From Enterobacter oligotrophicus (lineage in GTDB: Bacteria; Pseudomonadota; Gammaproteobacteria; Enterobacterales; Enterobacteriaceae), in the NCBI RefSeq assembly GCF_009176645.1, contig NZ_AP019007.1, positions 4,412,586-4,476,585 on the forward strand: a stretch of 64,000 bases of DNA, written 5' to 3'. Numbering within the stretch: the first letter of the stretch is position 1; the number at the start of each line of letters is the position of its first letter. A program made the position numbers and the translations under genes. Below, piece by piece: positions 37,129 through 45,481 of the stretch. The notes under the pieces were generated by a model that did not search any database, was not told the DNA's origin, and saw only the letters and a list, made by a program, of their open reading frames with translations.

Positions 37129-37959
37129 TTACCGGGCTTCTATTTTAAAGGCGCGAGGCTGTGGGGACGGGGTCTGTGGGCCAAACCAGGTGTCGTAGAT
37201 TTTTGCGGCCTGACCGCTTTTCTCGAGGTTAATCAGCTCATCGTTCACCACTTTCAGCAGCGCCGTTTCGCCTTTTTTCACGCCAACGCCAATCTCTTCT
37301 TTGCTGAGCAGGTCAGGCAGAATTTTGAAGTTCGCTTTATCCGGTGCTTGTGCCAGCAGGCCCGCCAGAATGGTGCTGTCCTGGGTGATCGCCTGCACAT
37401 TACCGTTACGCAGTGCGGTCAGCGCCAGCGGAATATCATCGTAGGAGAGCACGCGGGACTGCGGGAAACGCTGGTGGAGAGCCTGTTCACCTGTTGTGCC
37501 TTTTACCGCACCAATACGCGCGCGGCTGTATTCGTCCAGTTTATCCGGGGACGTTGCTGGCACCAGGAACTGCTGTCCGGTCACAAAATAGGGGGTGGAA
37601 AAATCGATCACCTGCGCGCGTTCTGGCGTGATGGTGATGTCTGCCACAATTAAATCGGCTTTACCGGACTGCAGCAGCGGAATGCGGTTGGCCGGATTAG
37701 TGGCAACCAGTTCCAGCTTCACGCCAAGCGCTTTTGCCAGCGCGTTGGCGAAATCGACGTCATAGCCCACGATCTCATGGGTTTTCGCGTCGATAGAACC
37801 AAACGGTGGGTTGGCGTCAAAGGTGGCGACTTTCACCACGCCTGCTGCCCTGATGTCCGCCAGTTGGTCGGCCTGCGCCTGTGTCGACAATATGCCGCCT
37901 GCCGCCAGTAAACCCAAAGCCACTGCTATTTCTTGATACGATTTTTTATATGCTGCCAT
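37129..37959 (-). CDS. periplasmic amino-acid-binding protein (SBP family 3)
   Basis: 276 residues. The signal peptide ends near STQAQA, then DQLADIRAAGVVKVATFDANPPFGSID, with the family motif VGYDVDFANALAKALG and RIPLLQSGKADLIVADITITPERAQ. It delivers a polar amino acid to the permeases encoded downstream. ATG at 37959 gives a normal signal peptide; the longer frame adds a charged N-terminus without support. First gene of the operon. Confidence 0.87.
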   Translation of the reverse strand: MAAYKKSYQEIAVALGLLAAGGILSTQAQADQLADIRAAGVVKVATFDANPPFGSIDAKTHEIVGYDVDFANALAKALGVKLELVATNPANRIPLLQSGKADLIVADITITPERAQVIDFSTPYFVTGQQFLVPATSPDKLDEYSRARIGAVKGTTGEQALHQRFPQSRVLSYDDIPLALTALRNGNVQAITQDSTILAGLLAQAPDKANFKILPDLLSKEEIGVGVKKGETALLKVVNDELINLEKSGQAAKIYDTWFGPQTPSPQPRAFKIEAR

Positions 37960-38203
37960 AGTAATGCGTCTTCCCGTCGTTTTTGTTTTCTCCGGATACG
38001 CTCCCATAAGCTAACGCTATCGCCAAATAAGAAATTCTTCTTTGCTATAAGCAAAAAAGCATTAGTGAACAAGGTGTTATTGACAAGTAAATGAATGGGA
38101 GGCTATTTGCGCATTCTGCACATTGACAGTCAATATTGGTATTTCCCTTACGTGAAATTTAGGTGTTTAACTGAGGACAGGTGAAGCGAAGAGGGTAAAG
38201 ACG

Positions 38204-38371
38204 ATGAAAAAGTGGATAAGCACGTTACGGCGGTTTTTTGCGACCCGGCCGGACAATGCGGAGAACAGCGCGCAACGTGTTCTTGAGTCGATTCTGCCTG
38301 TCGCCAGCCTGTATGGCGTCGACGTCGCTAACATTGACCCGGAGTGGTTCCATGATAAAACGTCACGCTGA
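38204..38371 (+). CDS. small hypothetical protein, 55 residues
   Basis: Short frame starting MKKWISTLRRFFATRPDNAE and ending DPEWFHDKTSR, with an AGAGGG sequence upstream. The basic amphipathic N-terminus is followed by a helical stretch (SAQRVLESILPVASLYGV). I do not recognise it. It overlaps the next frame by 20 bases, and the codon pattern and spacing fit a translated pair. Confidence 0.5.
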   Translation: MKKWISTLRRFFATRPDNAENSAQRVLESILPVASLYGVDVANIDPEWFHDKTSR

Positions 38372-38471
38372 ACTGCGCCGCACGCGCGAAATGTACTGGA
38401 ATGAGCTGTGCTCACGGTTTGTAAAGCCAGAGAGAGCGGAAAAGTACGCTGTGAAACACTCTGTTAATTAA
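38352..38471 (+). CDS. small basic hypothetical protein, 39 residues
   Basis: Starts inside the 38204 gene with CCGGAG seven bases before ATG. The protein MIKRHAELRRTREMYWNELC continues to KHSVN, is basic and mostly helical, and has no membrane segment. Not recognised. The overlap suggests translational coupling with the upstream micro-ORF. Confidence 0.45.
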   Translation: MIKRHAELRRTREMYWNELCSRFVKPERAEKYAVKHSVN

Positions 38472-38515
38472 CGCGCTTTTGTTACCAATGTGTCCTTTCA
38501 TACATGGAGAAAATG

Positions 38516-39922
38516 ATGAAACGGACCACGATAACAACGGCATTTTCATTCCCCGCTTTACTGCTCGCAATGCAGGCGGCACACGCCGCACCCCAGGCGC
38601 ATGTTGTCTGCGGCTACTCCCACACCCTCGGCGATGACGCCATCATGATGTTCGGCATGCCCAACGAGGCCATGCTGCACGACTTCTTTGGTAACACACA
38701 CACGGATGCTTTCTCACGCCGGGAGACATTGCGCCAGCATGAAGAGACCACCTGTGATAACAAAGCGGACAGCTCTGCATACTGGGCTCCCTCGCTGCGT
38801 CTGCCTGACGGAACGGTCGTCAAACCTGCGTATCAAAAAACGTACTATCAGGCATCGAATGTCGAAACGTATCCGCTGCAACCCTTCCCGGCGGGGCTGT
38901 CGCTGCTGGCGGGTGACCACCATGGCACGACGCCTAATCCGCATATCACTTTCTTATGCGCGAACGGCAAAGGCTATACCACCAAAACGGGAGAAGTCTG
39001 TGGGTTACGTAAGGCACAGGATGCGGTGCAGTTTAATATTGGCATTCAGTTCCCGAACTGCTGGGATGGGGTAAACCTGAAACCGGCTCATGGCCTTGCT
39101 AACGCGGCATACGATATTAAAGGGCAGTGCCCGGCCGCATTCCCGGTGAAAATTCCCACCGTGAACATGAACGTGGCTTACGTGATCCCAACGATCACTT
39201 CTCTGGATACCCGCAACGTGCAGCTTTCGCTTGACCCGATCATGCACGGCAATGAGCGCGAGGAGCTATGGGGCAGTCTTTATACCGCGCATGCGGATTT
39301 CATGAACGGCTGGACGGAAGACGCCGCGCGCTTTATGACCGAGCTGTGTATGAATCGCGGGATGGACTGCGGCACCACCGTGCCGTATGGCTACTCGAAA
39401 GCGAAGGCAAACGTCTGGCTGAGCAGCATGGAGCCGACGCTTTCTCTGCCGGAACCGCAGGTTTTACTGGTGCAGGATAACTGGCAGAACGGGGGCAGAA
39501 CCCAAAACAGTGAAACCCTGTCACTGGTGAAATTCAAGATCCCGCCGCTGCCGGTGGGGCAGGATGCTTCCCTGTTTAAATACCGTGTGCGCATTTACGG
39601 CGGCAAAGTAGAGACAGACGGTGCCGATCAGATCTTTTTCTACCCGGCCAGTAACGACTGGGACCCGGCAACCGTGAGCTGGAAATCACGTCCGGCGTGT
39701 AATTACAAATCGGATGCTGTGCTTTACCTCAACCATTCCCGTGAATACCGGATGGTGGACGTAGACAAAGCAGTGCGCAAAGCGCTGGCAGAAGGGAAAA
39801 CGGAGATCTCGTGGTATATCGGCGGCGATCGGCAGGGTAATCATTATCAGTTTGAACCGGGCTCCTCGCCTCAAAGCCTCATCCTGATGCTCAGTGGATT
39901 CAAAAAGACGCCGGAAATTTAA
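38516..39922 (+). CDS. secreted DUF1996 protein with C-terminal CBM96/DNRLRE-like domain
   Basis: 468 residues. A signal peptide (MKRTTITTAFSFPALLLAMQ to AHAA) is followed by DUF1996 hallmarks: MLHDFFGNTHTDA (about 53-65), TTCDNKADSSAYWAPSL, LLAGDHHGT, and IQFPNCWDG. From about residue 300 a beta-sandwich-like module follows (KANVWLSSMEPTLSLPEPQVLL, ASNDWDPATVSWKSRP, VDVDKAVRKALAEGKTEISWYI), with the DWDP/TVSW pattern of DNRLRE/CBM96 domains. Function is unknown; secretion and a likely glycan-binding module are inferred. ATG at 38516 is chosen because GGAG lies six bases upstream. DUF1996 is mainly known from fungi and actinobacteria. Confidence 0.75.
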   Translation: MKRTTITTAFSFPALLLAMQAAHAAPQAHVVCGYSHTLGDDAIMMFGMPNEAMLHDFFGNTHTDAFSRRETLRQHEETTCDNKADSSAYWAPSLRLPDGTVVKPAYQKTYYQASNVETYPLQPFPAGLSLLAGDHHGTTPNPHITFLCANGKGYTTKTGEVCGLRKAQDAVQFNIGIQFPNCWDGVNLKPAHGLANAAYDIKGQCPAAFPVKIPTVNMNVAYVIPTITSLDTRNVQLSLDPIMHGNEREELWGSLYTAHADFMNGWTEDAARFMTELCMNRGMDCGTTVPYGYSKAKANVWLSSMEPTLSLPEPQVLLVQDNWQNGGRTQNSETLSLVKFKIPPLPVGQDASLFKYRVRIYGGKVETDGADQIFFYPASNDWDPATVSWKSRPACNYKSDAVLYLNHSREYRMVDVDKAVRKALAEGKTEISWYIGGDRQGNHYQFEPGSSPQSLILMLSGFKKTPEI

Positions 39923-39935
39923 CCCTTACGGGTAA

Positions 39936-39963
39936 AAAAAAGCACCGGGATTTCCGGTGCTTT
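39936..39963. terminator. bidirectional terminator
   Basis: AAAGCACCGG-GATTT-CCGGTGCTTT with an A-run before and a T-rich end, between the convergent DUF1996 and small acidic protein genes. Confidence 0.88.
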
Positions 39964-39967
39964 ATCG

Positions 39968-40108
39968 TCAGATTTTGCAGGCATCGCCGCAGTCGTCGTC
40001 CGCGACGATCGCCTGTGCTTTTTTGTCCGCGTCGTCCAGACGTTCTGCGTTGCGCTCTTCTGCTTCATCCAGTCCGTTAAAGACTAAGTTCTCAAGATCA
40101 ATTTCCAT
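39968..40108 (-). CDS. small acidic hypothetical protein, 46 residues
   Basis: Starts MEIDLENLVFNGLDEAEERN and ends ADDDCGDACKI. An AGGTG site lies five bases before ATG at 40108, and a good terminator follows. It is strongly acidic with a CGDAC end that could bind metal or form a disulfide. I do not recognise the family. It stands alone between two plus-strand genes. Confidence 0.6.
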   Translation of the reverse strand: MEIDLENLVFNGLDEAEERNAERLDDADKKAQAIVADDDCGDACKI

Positions 40109-40233
40109 GGGGCACCTGCATTGTTCGGTTTTTGATACTGGCACAGTATAGGGCAAAAACGGCTAGCCCTGCACCCCGCAGCACATAAGGATAATCCCTG
40201 CCATACTCAAGGCTTTACCGCTGAGGAAACCTC

Positions 40234-41016
40234 ATGATTACTCTCTGTAAAACCTGCGGCACCTCTTATGACACACACCCGGAGCGATGTCCGATTTGCG
40301 AAGACGAACGCCAGTACGTCCCGAGAACCGGCCAGCAGTGGATTGATCTTGAAACCGTGACCGCCACGCACACGAATAAATGGCAGCAACTGGAGCCGCA
40401 GCTGTTCAGCATCAAAACGGTTCCGTCTTTTGCCATCAACCAGCGGGCTCTTCTTCTGCGCACACCGCACGGCAATATTCTGTGGGACTGTATCGCCAAC
40501 CTCGACCCGGCGACCAGCACGTTAGTTGCCGCGCTCGGCGGTATCAGTGCCATAGCCATTTCCCATCCTCATTACTACACCACCATGCAGGACTGGGCCG
40601 CGGCCTTTAATGCGCCGGTTTATCTGCATGCCAGCGATCGTGAGTGGGTCATGCGCAGCAGCCCGGCGCTTCACTTCTGGGAGGGGGATTCTCTGGCGTT
40701 GATGCCGTCTGTAACGCTGTTGCGGCTCGGCGGACACTTTGCGGGCGGTACGGTGCTGCACTGGCATGAAGGCGAGGGCGTGTTGCTGGCAGGCGACATA
40801 CTGCAGGTGACACCCGGTAAAGATGCCGTTTCGTTTATGTGGAGCTACCCTAATATGCTTCCGTTGCCTGCCCGTACCGTCGAGCGGATAACCCGTCATC
40901 TTGAGGACAAACCGTTTGAACGTCTCTATGGCGCGTTCGAAGGGCAGGATATGACGGCGAAAGCGAGTGAGATTGTGCAGCGGTCGGGCCAGAAATATAT
41001 TGCTTGTCTGAAGTAA
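40234..41016 (+). CDS. MBL-fold hydrolase with N-terminal zinc ribbon
   Basis: 260 residues. The N-terminus has a CxxC pair set (CKTCGTSYDTHPERCPIC, 5-22), a probable structural zinc site. The remainder is metallo-beta-lactamase-like: NILWDCIANLD, AIAISHPHYYTTM in place of the usual HxHxDH, GGHFAGGTVLHWHEGEGVLLAGDIL with conserved His and Asp. The missing HxHxDH Asp-His part suggests altered metal binding. Substrate unknown. Confidence 0.72.
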   Translation: MITLCKTCGTSYDTHPERCPICEDERQYVPRTGQQWIDLETVTATHTNKWQQLEPQLFSIKTVPSFAINQRALLLRTPHGNILWDCIANLDPATSTLVAALGGISAIAISHPHYYTTMQDWAAAFNAPVYLHASDREWVMRSSPALHFWEGDSLALMPSVTLLRLGGHFAGGTVLHWHEGEGVLLAGDILQVTPGKDAVSFMWSYPNMLPLPARTVERITRHLEDKPFERLYGAFEGQDMTAKASEIVQRSGQKYIACLK

Positions 41017-41087
41017 AGGGCGGTGGGTAAACTTCAGTCGCGTGATCTCGATCATGTCTAAACTAAAACAGAAAAAGAGAAATGGCT

Positions 41088-41723
41088 ATGCAACATATCA
41101 TTGAAGGTTTTCTCAGCTTTCAAAAAGAGATTTTCCCGCAACGTAAAGAGCTCTTCCGCAGTTTAGCGTCCAGCCAGAATCCCAAAGCGTTGTTCATCTC
41201 CTGCTCCGACAGCCGTCTGGTTCCCGAGCTGGTCACCCAGCAAGAGCCGGGACAGCTCTTTGTCATTCGTAATGCTGGCAACATTGTGCCACCGTTCGGG
41301 CCGGAGCCGGGTGGTGTATCCGCCACCATCGAATACGCTGTCGTGGCGTTAGGCGTGACCGATATCGTGATCTGCGGTCACTCTAACTGTGGCGCAATGA
41401 AAGCAATTGCCGACAATGCGAACCTTGAGCCAATGCCTGCGGTGTCTCACTGGCTGCGTTACTCCGATGCGGCAAAAGCGGTGGTTGAGAAGAAAACCTG
41501 GGACACGCCCGTCGATAAAGTGAACGCAATGGTGCAGGAGAACGTGTTTGCACAGCTGAGCAACATTAAAACGCATCCGTCGGTTGCTGTTGGTCTGCGC
41601 AACAACTCCATTCGCCTGCACGGCTGGGTATATGACATCGAAAGCGGCGAAATCCGTGCGCTGGATAAAAACAGCAAAACCTTCGTGTCTCTGTCTGAAA
41701 ACCCGGAAGTCTTCTTCGAGTAG
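41088..41723 (+). CDS. beta-class carbonic anhydrase (CynT-like)
   Basis: 211 residues, similar to E. coli CynT (219). Zinc ligands are Cys39 and Asp41 in [13 protein letters not shown] and the His/Cys of [20 protein letters not shown] and [11 protein letters not shown] are family motifs. It interconverts CO2 and bicarbonate in the cytoplasm. No cynS or cynX lies nearby, so the cyanate context is absent. Either 41082 or 41088 could be the start; the family's MxxIIxG pattern favours 41088. Confidence 0.88.
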   Translation: MQHIIEGFLSFQKEIFPQRKELFRSLASSQNPKALFISCSDSRLVPELVTQQEPGQLFVIRNAGNIVPPFGPEPGGVSATIEYAVVALGVTDIVICGHSNCGAMKAIADNANLEPMPAVSHWLRYSDAAKAVVEKKTWDTPVDKVNAMVQENVFAQLSNIKTHPSVAVGLRNNSIRLHGWVYDIESGEIRALDKNSKTFVSLSENPEVFFE

Positions 41724-41733
41724 TCAGACGCGT

Positions 41734-41751
41734 CAGGGCACGGAGGCCCTG
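41734..41751. terminator. short hairpin between convergent genes
   Basis: CAGGGC and GCCCTG with a 6-base loop, just past the carbonic anhydrase stop and before the ydhS stop. Without a strong T-run it is a weak terminator at most. Confidence 0.4.
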
Positions 41752-43347
41752 TCAGTTCTCCACAAAGGGCAGTTTCCTGCGCGATCCCGTTGCTGGTTTC
41801 TCCGCTGCTTTCGCCATTGCCTCCCCCAGTTCTGCGCACTCTGCAAGCCCCTGCACAAACGGCTGGTCGTGCATCAGCCACGGTATCGCACCGAAAGCAA
41901 TCCGTCCGCGAAGGGTTTCCGGTTCCCTGAGCGTGTAATCGTCACCCACATCAGGTATCTCTTCGCCGGTTTCCTGAAGCTGCTTACGCAGCGTGGGGAA
42001 GGGCAGATCTTTCGTTTTCAACGGTTTTTGCCCACGCGCATCGATAAATACATCGAAACGGTGAGTTTTCTCTTGTGTCGTAATCACGGTTTGGTCGCTG
42101 CCGATATCAAGCTCATAGTCGTCGCCGAGCGCCAGCACGCTGATTATCCCGGCTTCACGCAGAGCCAGCAGCCTGCGGATGGACTGGGACGGAATGGCAG
42201 CATAATTATCAATAAATACGCGTGCCAGCCCCGTTTTGAAGCGCTTCCGGTCTTCTTCATTGAGGTGAGGGACAATCTCCTGAACCACTTCATGCAACCG
42301 GAGAACGGCGTAGCGCCAGGGAACGGTATGCCTGTTTTGTTTGTTGCGTTCAACTTCTTCCAGGTTATCTTCGGCCCAGCTGAACGGGTCGTGTTTTTTA
42401 CGATCGGCAAACCAGGCATCACGAATGCTGTCTGCATCCAGCGTGTTCAGGGCTATCGCTTCGCTCCACTGTGGATCGGCATGTTCAAGCTCTTTCACCA
42501 TCAGGGTAAATATCCGGTCAAGTAACCCTTCTGCGCCCTTAGCTATTTCGGCTTCAGCGACCGTTTCAGTCAATACGGAAAGCGACTCATACGGGATGGG
42601 GCAATAAAAATCTGCTTCCGGCAGAATGCCGGTTCGCGACATCAGGGTGATGCTGAGCGCCTGGCTTTTCTCATCGAGCCTGAATTGGTCGCCCGTAAAG
42701 TCGCCATGCTGCATTGCCACCGCCATGGCAGCATCCAGACCGCTTAAGGATGTCCCCATAATACCGACCTGGCAGGCGCGGATGGTGGCGTCCATCAGCC
42801 CGGACCAGGGGCTGGGGAAGTAAGTGCGGGTTGCCTTTTCTTCATCCGGCCAGACATGACCTGTCGCAATCACGACAAGGTCAAACCTGTCAGGGTGCGT
42901 TTCTCCGTTTACCGAAAGCGTAACCTTATCTGTCGTGGCGGTGATATCGGTCACTTCGGCTGATTCATGTACCTCAACCTGAAATCCCTTTTTTTCAGCC
43001 TCGGCGACGATAGCCAGAAACCGATCGCGAAAATACTCACCCAACAGAATACGCGGCAGAAATTGCCGGTCGTGCAAGGTCGCTTTATCCACCTTAAACC
43101 GGCGCAGATGTGCTTCACTTTGCGTTTTCAGCCAGTCGAGATACGTGATGAAAACGGGCGGAATTTCAATACTGGCGATATTTGCCAGCATCAGCCGTGA
43201 ATTTTCCTCATCACTGTAGGGCATCCCGACGCCCGCTTCTTCAGCCTGCTCAAAAACCGAGACAGCAAGAGGTGTCGTGTTTTTCAAAAGAGAATAAAAG
43301 GTGTAAATCCCTGTGGGGCCTGAGCCGATAATAGCGATTTTCTTCAT
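41752..43347 (-). CDS. ydhS: FAD/NAD(P)-binding protein YdhS
   Basis: 531 residues, near the 534 of E. coli YdhS. Rossmann GxGxxG start IIGSGPTGIYTFYSLL, a second motif LVVIATGHVWPDE, GIMGTSLSGLDAAMAVA, and a C-terminal IAFGAIPWLMHDQPFVQGL segment. Biochemical role is not known. ATG at 43347 (MKKIAIIGSG) has AGAG upstream; a GTG two codons earlier is a less likely alternative. Synteny with E. coli (before the tRNA-Val pair) supports the name. Confidence 0.87.
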   Translation of the reverse strand: MKKIAIIGSGPTGIYTFYSLLKNTTPLAVSVFEQAEEAGVGMPYSDEENSRLMLANIASIEIPPVFITYLDWLKTQSEAHLRRFKVDKATLHDRQFLPRILLGEYFRDRFLAIVAEAEKKGFQVEVHESAEVTDITATTDKVTLSVNGETHPDRFDLVVIATGHVWPDEEKATRTYFPSPWSGLMDATIRACQVGIMGTSLSGLDAAMAVAMQHGDFTGDQFRLDEKSQALSITLMSRTGILPEADFYCPIPYESLSVLTETVAEAEIAKGAEGLLDRIFTLMVKELEHADPQWSEAIALNTLDADSIRDAWFADRKKHDPFSWAEDNLEEVERNKQNRHTVPWRYAVLRLHEVVQEIVPHLNEEDRKRFKTGLARVFIDNYAAIPSQSIRRLLALREAGIISVLALGDDYELDIGSDQTVITTQEKTHRFDVFIDARGQKPLKTKDLPFPTLRKQLQETGEEIPDVGDDYTLREPETLRGRIAFGAIPWLMHDQPFVQGLAECAELGEAMAKAAEKPATGSRRKLPFVEN

Positions 43348-43484
43348 CGACACTCTTCCTTCGTTTTATTGTCATATGAAAAGCGTAGCAAAAGAAGCGG
43401 TGAATCAGCGCGCGAAAATTCAGTCACATATTGATACCAAATTAAACGTACCCGCTGAGTATTTCCTGTTTTGATGACGGTTTG

Positions 43485-43504
43485 AATGTTATATCGTAAC
43501 GCTT
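43485..43504 (+). promoter_or_regulatory. Zur-like sequence upstream of the HflKC/P-type ATPase operon
   Basis: AATGTTATATCGTAACGCTT compares with the Zur consensus core AATGTTATANTATAACATT: the left arm is exact and the right arm keeps GTAAC. It lies 79-98 bases before the GTG start at 43583, in the only sizeable gap of the operon. About 15 of 22 consensus positions match, which is moderate. If real, the operon is induced by zinc starvation. Confidence 0.45.
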
Positions 43505-43582
43505 AAATCACGATCCGTGCGCCATTCCTGCTATTACCGTATGTATTTCAGCCAGGCAGGCGAAACTAATGGGAGTACCAGG

Positions 43583-45481
43583 GTGTCGTTACCGCTATTG
43601 CAGAATAGCGCTCAGGTAAGTCGTTTGCTGCAGCGCCTTCTGATCACAAAAATTTGTCTTTACGGCTTTCTGCTGCCCGTCGGCCTTGTTTACCTTTTTC
43701 TGCATCTATTCTCTGACGTCGCAATCTGGTTATTTGCATTTCGGCTGCTGCTGGCTGCGGGGCTGGTGGCGATGGCGTTTGTAGAAAACGCGCTACGCTG
43801 TGAACAAGCTGCAGCACCGGTCGCGGAAATGCCCGCAGAGGAGCCTGCTTCCCCGGAGCCTAAACGGTTGCAGCTGCCACCGCAGTTGCAGGCCTGGCTA
43901 TCGCATTTTCACCAGCATCTGGTCACTACCGCGACGATTTCCGTGCTGGCTCTCTGTTTTGCTATCGCAAACCTTGCCGATGCGGCGTTGTTCAGCGAAG
44001 CAGACACGGTTATCAGCCGCGTGATCCCTGGGGTGCTTCTGCTGCTGAGCTTTGGCCTGCTGGTCATTGAACGCATGATCAGCTTTAAAATTGTCCGCCA
44101 CTGGCGCTATCAGCGCGAATATATCGGGCTGGCGCGTGCGATGCTCAGCCTTCTGCTGGTGCTTGCCGCTGCGCTGCTGCTGGTGATCTTTTCCCCAACG
44201 CTGGCGCTGTGGCTTTTCCGGCTTGGCAGCTTGCTGGTCCTCGTGATGGCGCTGGAATATCTCCTGCGTACCCTCATCACCGCTCTCACGCCGCTTCCGG
44301 CGGATGAGGCTCCCCGTTTTCTGACGGTCAGCACCGTTGCTGCCTTGTACCGCTGGCCTCTGCGCCCACTGACGGTGGTTCTGGACGCGCTTGAGCAGCG
44401 TTTTGGCATTGATCTACGCCAGGTGCAGGCGTTTCGCCTGATGGGAAAAACGGTTTTGCCCGTAGCCTTTGGCATTGCCGTACTGGGCTGGTTGCTGAGT
44501 GGGTTGACGGAAGTCCCGCTGCAGCAGCGGGGGATTTACGAACGTTTTGGCCGCCCGCTGGCGGTGCTCTCTCCGGGGCTGCATGTCGGATTGCCCTGGC
44601 CATTTGGTCGGGTTCGCCCCGTGGAAAATGGGACGGTACATGAGCTGCGGCTCAGTGATGAACCGGAATCGCAGGCGCAGAGCGCAGAGCCCGACAGTGC
44701 CGAAGGTCCTGCACCGCAGAGTAGCTGGCGCTTGTGGGATAGCAGCCATCTGACCGATCAATCACAGGTGATTGCCAGCAAGGCTAACGACCGCCAGAGT
44801 TTTCAGATAGTAAATATGGATATCCGCCTTATCTGGCGCGTCGGGCTGCGTAATGAGGACGCGCTTAACAGCCAGTATCAGGCCGAAGATCTGCCTGTGC
44901 TGATCCGCAGTATTGCCCGACAGGTGCTGGTGGTGCAGTTTGCCAGCAAGCAGCTGGATGTGCTGCTCAACGAGCAGCGCGCGAGCCTGGCGTCAGCGCT
45001 TAACCGGCAGATCCAGCAGCGTTTAGTGACACTGCATACCGGCGTGGAGCTGCTCTCAACCCGAATAGAAGCGATTCACCCGCCTGCGGGGGCCGCCGAT
45101 GCCTGGCACGGCGTGCAGGCGGCGCAAATAGCCGCCAGCGCGCGGGTCGCCCGTGAGAAGGGGTATGCCGCCACGGTGACTCGCGAGGCGCAACAAAAAG
45201 CGGAAAACCGCGTAAACGACGCGCAGGCCTTTGCCGCAGAAGATCTCGCGCGTGCCAGAGCGGAAGCGATCCATTTTGCGGCGGACGAGCAGGCGTGGAA
45301 GCAGGCCGGCGCGGCATTCCTTCTTGAGCGCCGTTACCACATTCTCAGCCAGAGCCTGGCGCATACACCGCTTTTGATCCTGGACGACCGTTTGCAGGGC
45401 ACCCGCGAGCCCGTACTGGATTTGCGCCAGTATCCTGCATTATCCGACAGTACCGCACCACAGAAGGCCAGCACGAAATGA
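43583..45481 (+). CDS. HflK-like SPFH membrane protein with N-terminal membrane extension
   Basis: About 632 residues. The first 330 residues hold several hydrophobic segments (for example ICLYGFLLPVGLVYLFLHLF, TATISVLALCFAIANLADAAL, LLLVLAAALLLVIFSPTLALWLF). Then comes an SPFH/prohibitin domain (QQRGIYERFGRPLAVLSPGLHVGLPWPFGRV) with a helical tail (ARVAREKGYAATVTREAQQKAENRV). The domain resembles HflK, which with HflC forms rings around FtsH in E. coli. GTG at 43583 has GGGAG seven bases upstream; GTG at 43517 is possible. Begins a run of four overlapping genes. Confidence 0.75.
   Translation: MSLPLLQNSAQVSRLLQRLLITKICLYGFLLPVGLVYLFLHLFSDVAIWLFAFRLLLAAGLVAMAFVENALRCEQAAAPVAEMPAEEPASPEPKRLQLPPQLQAWLSHFHQHLVTTATISVLALCFAIANLADAALFSEADTVISRVIPGVLLLLSFGLLVIERMISFKIVRHWRYQREYIGLARAMLSLLLVLAAALLLVIFSPTLALWLFRLGSLLVLVMALEYLLRTLITALTPLPADEAPRFLTVSTVAALYRWPLRPLTVVLDALEQRFGIDLRQVQAFRLMGKTVLPVAFGIAVLGWLLSGLTEVPLQQRGIYERFGRPLAVLSPGLHVGLPWPFGRVRPVENGTVHELRLSDEPESQAQSAEPDSAEGPAPQSSWRLWDSSHLTDQSQVIASKANDRQSFQIVNMDIRLIWRVGLRNEDALNSQYQAEDLPVLIRSIARQVLVVQFASKQLDVLLNEQRASLASALNRQIQQRLVTLHTGVELLSTRIEAIHPPAGAADAWHGVQAAQIAASARVAREKGYAATVTREAQQKAENRVNDAQAFAAEDLARARAEAIHFAADEQAWKQAGAAFLLERRYHILSQSLAHTPLLILDDRLQGTREPVLDLRQYPALSDSTAPQKASTK

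Noticed and set aside
43517..43582. Extended N-terminus of the first HflK-like protein from GTG at 43517
   Set aside because: No ribosome site precedes it, whereas GTG at 43583 has GGGAG at good spacing; the extra residues have no domain.
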